DNA from: Peptostreptococcaceae bacterium
Lineage (GTDB): Bacteria; Bacillota_A; Clostridia; Peptostreptococcales; Anaerovoracaceae
Length of the DNA stretch: 7,922 nt
Reading direction: 5' to 3'
NCBI GenBank assembly: GCA_016650135.1
Contig: JAENWH010000071.1
Span: 1-7,922, forward strand
Shown: piece by piece, positions 1 through 5,144 of the stretch
Layout: each line of letters opens with the position of its first letter
How positions within the stretch are numbered: the stretch's first letter is position 1
Notes under the pieces: generated by a model
Seen by the model: the letters and a program-made list of their open reading frames with translations, nothing else
Told to the model about the DNA's origin: nothing
Databases searched by the model: none
Made by a program: the position numbers and the translations under genes

Positions 1-124
1 AACTCTGTTAAACAATATTTTGATGCTCGAACGATTTATGTGCAGGTTCGCTATTAACCCGAACACTGCTAAAAATCAAAAAATTGTCAAAGAACTATTG
101 GATTACGGCAAAATTGCCGCTTAA
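1..124 (+). CDS. Possible 3' end of a plus-strand gene cut by the window edge (two competing frames)
   Basis: Two plus-strand frames are open from the window edge. The first (1-57) ends in DARTIYVQVRY then TAA. Hydrophobic or aromatic residues fall at alternate positions up to a terminal Tyr, as in the closing strand of outer-membrane beta-barrels such as TonB-dependent receptors. The second (2-124) ends in KNQKIVKELLDYGKIAA then TAA; its last 22 codons mostly start with a purine, as coding DNA tends to, but I recognise no family. Either could be the true end of a gene convergent with the kinase, and a frameshift joining both is conceivable. With at most 41 codons visible, chance openness cannot be excluded. 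The barrel reading fits a polysaccharide locus better, but this is weak inference. Confidence 0.3.
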   Translation, partial: TLLNNILMLERFMCRFAINPNTAKNQKIVKELLDYGKIAA

Positions 125-209
125 AATTTAACGAACTATTGTTATAGTGTAAAACGCAAATAACTAATTTTAACTTTAAGCAGTATATAATTGCACAAAA
201 CAGATTGAT

Positions 210-230
210 TTAATGATCAAATATCATTAA
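210..230 (-). terminator. AT-rich hairpin over the kinase stop codon, weak terminator candidate
   Basis: Bases 210-217 (TTAATGAT) pair perfectly with 223-230 (ATCATTAA) around a 5-base loop. The kinase stop codon (227-229 on the minus strand) lies inside the right arm. In the transcription direction the hairpin is followed by ATCAATCTGTTTTGTG, which has only a short T run, and the stem is almost all A/T. It could weakly terminate the transcript or protect its 3' end, but it is not a strong intrinsic terminator. Confidence 0.3.
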
Positions 231-1564
231 GCACTACTATCAAATACGTCATGATCGATAAGCACTACCATCAAATCCATCACATTTGTTTGTGTTGGCC
301 CTGTAATGATTAATCCTCCTTCTTGCTTAAAGAAATTGTAAGAATCATGATTATTGATATATTGTTCCATATTCAAATCAAGGATTCTCGCGTTCTGGGA
401 TGTGAAAGAATCAACAACAGCTCCTGTAGCATCAGTAGGGCCATCGGTTCCATCAGTTCCACCGGATAAAAAAGTGATGTTTGATAAATTTTCAATTAAC
501 TGGGCAGTAATAATTGCCAGATGTTGATTTCTTCCTCCCATACCATTGCCTGTTACATTAACAGTCGGTTCTCCGGCAAATAATAAACAGATATTCCTGT
601 CAATTTTTTCCAGTTTTGTTTTTTTTGAAATTTCAACAATATAGTTTGCAACATCAACTACATCGCCATCCAGCTTGTTTGTTATTATTTGAGTTTCATA
701 ACCTAATGATTGAGCTTTTTCTTTTGCTGTTTTAAGTGCCAGAAGGTTTGTACCAATTATTAAATTATTTGTATGTAATAAAACCTCATCCGATTCTTTT
801 AGCGTTTCTTGTCTCTTTTTATCAAAACCTTCCCATAGAACCTGTAAGATTCTTTCTGGTATTTCGTTCTCAATTTTATATTTCTTTATGATAGAAATAG
901 CATCACTAAAAGTTGTTGGATCTGGCGCAGTTGGACCGGACGCAATAACATCCAAAAGATCACCAATAACATCTGATAATATTAAACTTATAACTCTTGC
1001 CGGATATGCTGTCCTTGCTAACTGTCCACCTTTGACTTTTGATAAATGTTTCCGAATACAGTTCATTTCGGAAATACTGGCTCCCGTTTTTAATAAAATA
1101 GAATTAACTTCTTTTACATTATCAAGAGTACACCCTTCTGGAACATCAGCTAATAATGCAGAGCCTCCTCCTGAAATCAGGCAAATTACCAAATCATCTT
1201 TTCCGGCATTATTCACAATTTCCAAAATCCGGTTCGTTCCTTTAATACCATTTTCATCCGGAACAGGATGCCCTGCTTCAGTAATTTCAATAAATTTAAG
1301 TGGAACAGAATGTTTATATTTTGTAATAATATGACCTGCCGTGATTCTGTATCCTAAGATTAATTCCATGGCTTGAGCCATCAAGACACTGGCCTTTCCA
1401 GCCCCAACAACATAAATATTTTTTATAACAGAAAAATCAAAGTTAATATCTTCAATTTTAAGGGTAGTTGAATTAATCGAAACATATCGTTTAATAAGAT
1501 TGTTGGGTTTTACACTCTCCACACCCGCCATAAAAATATCTATTGCTGTTTGTCTTTGATCCAT
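227..1564 (-). CDS. Glycerate 2-kinase (DUF4147/MOFRL family)
   Basis: The product is a 445-residue cytoplasmic kinase expected to convert D-glycerate and ATP to 2-phosphoglycerate. The family is TtuD/GckA-like and was often misnamed hydroxypyruvate reductase. The N-terminal DUF4147 region (about 5-240) has VVGAGKAS (52-59, with the lysine the family uses near the active site), LISGGGSALL (129-138), HLSKVKGGQLA (173-183) and LSDVIGDLLDVIASGPT (196-212). The MOFRL region (about 325-437) has AGEPTV (330-335), GMGGRNQHLA (341-350, with the conserved Arg), SGGTDGTDGPTDATGA (367-382) and TGPTQTNVMDL (421-431). No signal peptide is seen. It follows the DUF386 gene after 64 bases and has AGGAG 12 bases before its ATG. 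Relatives usually end just after the motif equivalent to NVMDLMVVLI; here eight or nine residues follow, encoded by a shifted repeat. It is a plausible entry point to glycolysis for glycerate from sugar-acid catabolism. Family assignment is firm; substrate stereochemistry and pathway are inferred. Confidence 0.93.
   Translation of the reverse strand: MDQRQTAIDIFMAGVESVKPNNLIKRYVSINSTTLKIEDINFDFSVIKNIYVVGAGKASVLMAQAMELILGYRITAGHIITKYKHSVPLKFIEITEAGHPVPDENGIKGTNRILEIVNNAGKDDLVICLISGGGSALLADVPEGCTLDNVKEVNSILLKTGASISEMNCIRKHLSKVKGGQLARTAYPARVISLILSDVIGDLLDVIASGPTAPDPTTFSDAISIIKKYKIENEIPERILQVLWEGFDKKRQETLKESDEVLLHTNNLIIGTNLLALKTAKEKAQSLGYETQIITNKLDGDVVDVANYIVEISKKTKLEKIDRNICLLFAGEPTVNVTGNGMGGRNQHLAIITAQLIENLSNITFLSGGTDGTDGPTDATGAVVDSFTSQNARILDLNMEQYINNHDSYNFFKQEGGLIITGPTQTNVMDLMVVLIDHDVFDSSA
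230..283. repeat. 31-base-period imperfect direct repeat at the kinase 3' end
   Basis: On the plus strand AAGCACTACTATCAAAT starts at 229-230 and AAGCACTACCATCAAAT recurs 31 bases later. Over about 22 bases the copies agree at about 19 positions. Because 31 is not a multiple of 3, the copies are read in different frames in the kinase gene: the upstream copy as MDLMVVLI, the downstream one as VFDSSA then stop. In the frame of the first, the second copy would read YLIVVLND, similar to MDLMVVLID, which suggests a duplicated gene end. Confidence 0.6.
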
Positions 1565-1576
1565 AATAAAAGTGTT

Positions 1577-1581
1577 CTCCT
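1577..1581 (-). promoter_or_regulatory. Shine-Dalgarno-like AGGAG before the glycerate kinase
   Basis: On the minus strand, CAGGAGAACAC precedes the kinase start, with 12 bases between AGGAG and the ATG. It is the only clear Shine-Dalgarno-like core among the starts in this window; the others have A-rich leaders, as is common in Bacteroidota. The spacing is long, so its use is uncertain, but it supports independent initiation at 1564 on a shared transcript. Confidence 0.35.
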
Positions 1582-1628
1582 GATGTTGTTTGATATGGTT
1601 ATAATGAATTGTAAATATTTAATTTGAA

Positions 1629-2105
1629 TCAATTTTTAATCTTAACTACTATTTTTTTCACCCAAACACTCTTGTCTACCTTAATCCCAGATCTATGCGG
1701 ATCGTTGGAGAAAATAATGAAGAACGTCCCTCGTTTTCCAAGAAGAGTTTGGTTTTCTTTAGCCTCATAGAATACAATGTCCTTTTCTGCATTATACGGC
1801 GTCTTTATTATAGCATCAGCAAGTGCTGCCCGTTCGATATCAACACCGGTAACTATATAATGTATGTCTGTATAATCTCGATGAGCTTCAAACAGAACAT
1901 CTTCTCGGTTTTTGGAGTCATATTCGGTAACCTTAACAAAAACATTTTGGCCATCCAATTCATGGACACCAACAGTAAGTGAAGACAAATCTTCATGTTT
2001 TAAAAAGTCAAATGCTTTGTCCCACCTGGCTTTATTCTTGTTGTACTGAATAGCGAATTCCCTTTGATCAAATGATGGATCGGCTTGCAATTCAGTTTGT
2101 CCCAT
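1629..2105 (-). CDS. YhcH/YjgK/YiaL (DUF386) family protein, intact domain part
   Basis: This frame encodes 158 residues covering a complete DUF386 (EbgC/TabA/YhcH) cupin-like domain, usually about 150 residues. Visible motifs are RWDKAFDFLK (27-36), FEAHRDYTDIHYIVTG (72-87), with the E-x-H and following His/Asp expected to bind metal, and FSNDPHRSG (132-140) before a terminal KKIVVKI strand. E. coli YhcH (NanQ) is an N-acetylneuraminate anomerase, and relatives occur in sugar-acid operons, so sugar anomerisation or epimerisation is the likely role; the substrate is unknown. Starting at this Met gives a cytoplasmic protein with no signal. The same frame stays open and protein-like for 44 more codons upstream, with a lipobox, so this Met is probably internal to a longer lipoprotein gene (see 2106-2241). 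The kinase gene follows after 64 bases. Domain confidence is high; start confidence is low. Confidence 0.85.
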   Translation of the reverse strand: MGQTELQADPSFDQREFAIQYNKNKARWDKAFDFLKHEDLSSLTVGVHELDGQNVFVKVTEYDSKNREDVLFEAHRDYTDIHYIVTGVDIERAALADAIIKTPYNAEKDIVFYEAKENQTLLGKRGTFFIIFSNDPHRSGIKVDKSVWVKKIVVKIKN

Positions 2106-2241
2106 CCATTCTTTTTGATTGAACCATTCTGAAACTTGTGTGAATGTCCAATTTTTAGGATTTTCAGCGCGCTTTTCAGTAATACAACCTGTAATAAGGG
2201 TAAGAAAAAAAATGAATAATATATATATATTGCTTTTTCAT
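2106..2241 (-). pseudogene. Out-of-frame lipoprotein signal segment of the DUF386 gene
   Basis: Upstream of Met 2105 the same frame reads LFIFFLTLITGC, then ITEKRAENPKNWTFTQVSEW, then FNQKEW before the Met. LITGC is a good lipobox, and the WFNQKEW stretch resembles the N-terminal region of DUF386 lipoproteins of Bacteroidota as I remember them. This frame meets TGA at 2240-2238 without a usual start codon. The fitting start is ATG at 2241-2239 (MKKQYIY), in a different frame. It would join at the (AT)6 tract if the tract had one unit more or two fewer, giving a protein of about 204 residues (with one extra unit) and Cys20 as the lipidated residue. As written, that ATG runs to a stop after about 21 codons. 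The segment is therefore frameshifted: a phase-variable allele, a decaying gene or an assembly error. Confidence 0.7.
2219..2230. repeat. (AT)6 dinucleotide tract in the lipoprotein signal sequence
   Basis: Six AT units lie between the ATG at 2241 and the lipobox codons. The unit number sets whether the start is joined to the DUF386 frame: four or seven units keep it open, six (seen here) closes it. Short dinucleotide tracts of this kind can change length by slipped-strand mispairing. At six units the tract is short for a classical contingency locus. Confidence 0.8.
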
Positions 2242-2351
2242 ATCTTTAAAAACTTTTTCACTATGTTACATTCATTAAAAATTCTTGGTAGTTAACCACC
2301 CGTTATTTATACTGATTAGTTGTGTCTCTTTTGCAATTAATTATCGAATTT

Positions 2352-3818
2352 TCATTCGAAATAGACATTACCTTTTTCGAGAGCCTTGCGCAATGAAGAA
2401 TATGATAGTTCACGCGATGTCATATTGCCCAGGGCGCAGAGGGCTGCAGCTGTTCCGCTGGCCTGCCCCATTCCCATGCAACTCACTGTATTTCGGGTAG
2501 ACATATGCGCGTTGTGGTCAGAAGTTATCATCATGCCTGATACATATAGATTTTCAATATTTTTAACACATAGCGCCCTGTAAGGAACTCCATAACTACC
2601 TCCGTTTTTCACCTGATATTTAGGTGCCATGTCATGAAAACCGTAAACGTAAACATCATCTTCAAAGTGATCTCCATTTAGCACGTTTTCATGAGTAATA
2701 TCGTAATCGCACGTAATCAGCCTTCCACGACGGATACATAAAGAAGGGCTGGTCCGGGTAATGAATGCCTTTTCGAAACCGGGAATGTGCTCCTTAAATA
2801 ATACTACACCAGCTTGCATCCGTTTTCTCAACTCCAGTTCAGCTTTTGAAACTTCATCACGATTGGTAGGACTAACCTCAAGTTTCAGATTCAATTTTAT
2901 GAACATTAAGTAATTATCTTGAGTAGTAGTTGAAATGGCAGACATCCCAATTTTTCTTGCACCTTTTACAAAAGCTTCAGGATATCCATTTGAACCTTCA
3001 GAACCAAGCCTGATAATTTGTCCAGGCTCACCGCTCCGGACACCATAAGCTAACTGTCCTACAGCGTTTTGAGAAGATAGGGATTGGTAGTACTTTTCTA
3101 TATCGACATTCCCAAGCCCCATGGAATTGGCCACTTCATGATCGTTAGGTTCAGTAAATTCTGCACCGGCATGTGCGGCCAAATCAGCATAACCAGTACA
3201 ATCTATAAACGATTTAGCAAAAATTACTTCTCGCCCTGAACGGCTTTCAAGAATAACACCTTTTACCCGGTTTTTATCATTTATAACTCCCGCTAAAAGT
3301 GTATTTACACAAACGTAAACGCCTGCCTCATCAAGCATTTCAAATGCATTGAGTTTATACATTTCAGTATCGATGGCAGTACATACTGAATCGTATTCGT
3401 AACCTTTTACCATTTCTGCATATCCGGTTGCTCCTCCACGTTTCGTAAGCCGATCAACCATTTCAGCTGGAATTCCCTTAATCAGTTGCCGTTTCTCAAC
3501 TCCCGGGAAGGCTTTCCATAAATTATAGAAACTATGCAGGGCAGTTCCGCCTTCAACTACAGTTCCGCCAACATATCCCTTGTTTTCAACCAAAACTGTT
3601 TTTGCACCCTGCCTTGCTGAAGCAATTGCGGCGATAACGCCGGAAGTTCCTCCACCGGCAACTACCACATCAAAATGTCGGGAGGGTAGTTTTTTCGCTT
3701 CTTCTTCAAAAAATCCAGGTTCAGTAATTTTCTTCAAATTATTTGCATAAAGAGATGATCCTGCCATTAATCCCAGGCCAAGCATTCCACTATTTTTATA
3801 AAATTCTCGTCTATTCAT
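2352..3818 (-). CDS. Tat-exported FAD-dependent oxidoreductase (FAD_oxidored family)
   Basis: The 488-residue product starts with a twin-arginine signal, NRREFYK (2-8), then a small hydrophobic stretch (about 11-25), so it is likely exported folded with its flavin. The Rossmann dinucleotide-binding loop is VVVAGGGTSG (51-60), followed by VLVENKGYVGGTV (75-87). IDCTGYADLAAHAGAEF (205-221) matches the family's D-x-TGD-x-D-x-A-x-x-AG pattern, although the usual D after TG is Y here. The C-terminal FAD-contact region runs from GVPYRALCVKNIENLYVSG (410-428) to TRNTVSCMGMGQASGTAAAL (441-460). Many Bacteroidota homologues carry an unsupported 'xanthan lyase' label. The substrate is unknown; oxidation of a sugar or alcohol group is possible. 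The ATG at 3818 is preceded by an A-rich leader and places the Tat motif at the terminus. A 253-base gap separates it from the propeller gene, and about 110 bases lie between its stop and the lipoprotein ATG. Confidence 0.9.
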   Translation of the reverse strand: MNRREFYKNSGMLGLGLMAGSSLYANNLKKITEPGFFEEEAKKLPSRHFDVVVAGGGTSGVIAAIASARQGAKTVLVENKGYVGGTVVEGGTALHSFYNLWKAFPGVEKRQLIKGIPAEMVDRLTKRGGATGYAEMVKGYEYDSVCTAIDTEMYKLNAFEMLDEAGVYVCVNTLLAGVINDKNRVKGVILESRSGREVIFAKSFIDCTGYADLAAHAGAEFTEPNDHEVANSMGLGNVDIEKYYQSLSSQNAVGQLAYGVRSGEPGQIIRLGSEGSNGYPEAFVKGARKIGMSAISTTTQDNYLMFIKLNLKLEVSPTNRDEVSKAELELRKRMQAGVVLFKEHIPGFEKAFITRTSPSLCIRRGRLITCDYDITHENVLNGDHFEDDVYVYGFHDMAPKYQVKNGGSYGVPYRALCVKNIENLYVSGMMITSDHNAHMSTRNTVSCMGMGQASGTAAALCALGNMTSRELSYSSLRKALEKGNVYFE

Positions 3819-4071
3819 AATTTTAATACTTTTTGGTTTTAAATTTCAATAACATACTTAAATATCTAATTCGATTTTATAAATCGTAAAGATTGCAGGG
3901 TATAATTAAAAGCTATTCAATTACTGCCAAATGGTTTAATTTCATGTTTCAATTGACATTAATATCACCTAATTTGTCTGCTTTTCGAGCTACTTAAATG
4001 TGCTTTGCTTATACTCTTTCATATTAGTTCTCGAATTTTTCGTCATTTCTTTAAAACAGAATAATATTGAA
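3819..4071. other. 253-base intergenic gap inside the co-directional cluster
   Basis: No convincing gene is seen in either direction; the longest minus-strand reading with ATG is 18 codons (4046-3990), with no family features. The gap holds a 6-bp hairpin at 3872-3886 (CGATTT, loop TAT, AAATCG) and a partial Bacteroidota-type promoter match at 3901-3931. It is much longer than most other gaps here, so it may separate two transcription units or carry an internal promoter. Confidence 0.5.
3901..3931 (-). promoter_or_regulatory. Weak Bacteroidota-type promoter candidate for the FAD oxidoreductase
   Basis: On the minus strand TTTG (3931-3928) is followed after 19 bases by TAATTATA (3908-3901). 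The known Bacteroidota pattern is TTTG, 19-21 bases, TAnnTTTG. The first box and spacing fit; the second box matches TA and only two bases of TTTG. It would leave a leader of roughly 75 bases before the ATG at 3818. Such partial matches are common in AT-rich DNA. Confidence 0.2.
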
Positions 4072-5091
4072 TTAAAATGTATACAACAATATACCATATC
4101 CAACTCCTGCAGGGTCTTTAGTATTGGCAATTTGAAATGCCATATATTTTCCATTGGTTGAAACTACGGGATTTGAGGCCTTTCCTCCTTCAAAATCATT
4201 AAAATTTGTTAGTCGAACAAAATTATCATCTTCTTTATCAAGTTTTAGCTTCCAGATATCAATATTCCCAGGACCTCGTCCACCTCCCAGCCATTCAGTT
4301 TGTTTGTCAGACTCGACAAGAGTATATTTTCCATCAGGGAAAATGCCCTCCGGTTCGTTGTAAGTTTTTGGTGTTGGCGTATAATTCGTTACTTCGCCTG
4401 TTTCCAAATCAATTCCCATGACGGATGACATATGATTTGGTTCATAACCCGCAAAAATTAATTTTGAATCATTATCATAAAAATCCTGAGCTTCAACGAT
4501 ACAACTTGGATCACTGCTTTCAAACACTGTCTTTTGATTAATAAGTTTTGGTGTGCTGCCCGTTATATCCAATTCAGCAATGATGATCCGGGAGGCTCCT
4601 TTCGGGAGATCTGGTGCCTGGGCATGCACCTGTGAAAAAGCAATTTTCATACTTTTCTTTGAAATAGCAGCACCTTCACTCATTTTCATACCAAGCATAA
4701 CTGGTTTAGAACCGGGCTCTTTACTTAGAAACCAAAGTTCATTATCCCTGGAGCGGCTAGTTCTGATATCTTTAAATTTATCAGGACCAATCAAAATATA
4801 GTCCCCTGTGATCAAATGCATCACGCGCAGGAATGCCGCACCCGGAACATTGCAGGTTAAACAATTAATAGTTCGAGTCTCAAGATCTATGACCATGGCA
4901 TCACCAAAACTTTTAGCCATAAAAGCCACACGCTTATTATCAGGCGAAAAGTCCGCTCTTTCTCCAAAAGTGGTCAGTACCTCAATGTTTGCTGGAAGTT
5001 CATCAATTGGGCTGCCTGTTTTTCTTTGTTGAGGTTGAGCCAATGGAAAAAAAGAAAAAGTAAGGAAGAATGTGCAGGCAATTAGTTTCAT
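4072..5091 (-). CDS. Secreted TolB/PD40-like beta-propeller protein
   Basis: The product has 339 residues from the ATG at 5091. A GTG nine bases upstream is possible but would put MLI before a normal signal peptide, so I prefer the ATG. MKLIACTFFLTFSFFPLAQ is a Sec-type signal without a clear lipobox. The rest shows propeller blades of the WD40-like/TolB kind: FGERADFSPDNKRVAFMAK (about 42-60), DAMVIDLETRTINCLTC (64-80), KLIFAGYEPN, GIDLETGEVTNYTP, EPEGIFPDGKYTLVESD (246-262) and NPVVSTNGKYMAFQI (307-321). A Gly-rich loop, WLGGGRGPGNIDIW (267-280), and a C-x-x-C pair (Cys77, Cys80) are notable. Family members bind proteins or sugars, and some propellers are lyases, but I see no catalytic signature I can name. 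It follows the 920-residue gene by 53 bases, so co-transcription is likely. A glycan-binding, sensing or enzymatic role alongside that protein is inferred. Confidence 0.82.
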   Translation of the reverse strand: MKLIACTFFLTFSFFPLAQPQQRKTGSPIDELPANIEVLTTFGERADFSPDNKRVAFMAKSFGDAMVIDLETRTINCLTCNVPGAAFLRVMHLITGDYILIGPDKFKDIRTSRSRDNELWFLSKEPGSKPVMLGMKMSEGAAISKKSMKIAFSQVHAQAPDLPKGASRIIIAELDITGSTPKLINQKTVFESSDPSCIVEAQDFYDNDSKLIFAGYEPNHMSSVMGIDLETGEVTNYTPTPKTYNEPEGIFPDGKYTLVESDKQTEWLGGGRGPGNIDIWKLKLDKEDDNFVRLTNFNDFEGGKASNPVVSTNGKYMAFQIANTKDPAGVGYGILLYTF

Positions 5092-5144
5092 GATTAACAC
5101 TTTTATTTATAATGAGTAGCTACATATTCTTTCATTGTTTGTAT

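Noticed and set aside
106..119. Inverted repeat CGGCA/TGCCG near the left edge
   Set aside because: Short stem with no T run on either side, and it may lie within coding sequence; not a convincing terminator.
888..1334. 148-codon open plus-strand reading inside the glycerate kinase gene
   Set aside because: It lies wholly opposite a gene with strong family motifs, and its protein shows no recognisable domain. The same applies to the plus-strand readings at 1695-1982, 2285-2500, 4154-4421, 4553-5032, 5461-5670, 5925-6242 and 6586-6864.
2287..2300. Near-palindrome GGTAGTTAACCACC upstream of the DUF386 gene, considered as an operator
   Set aside because: A single imperfect site of 14 bases with no second copy seen and no regulator gene in the window.
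3872..3886. Hairpin CGATTT-TAT-AAATCG considered as a terminator
   Set aside because: Only 6 bp, mostly A/T, not followed by a T run on the minus strand, and far from the preceding stop codon.
3990..4046. 18-codon minus-strand reading (MTKNSRTNMK...) between the propeller and FAD genes
   Set aside because: Very short, no recognisable motif, no ribosome site, and expected by chance in AT-rich DNA.
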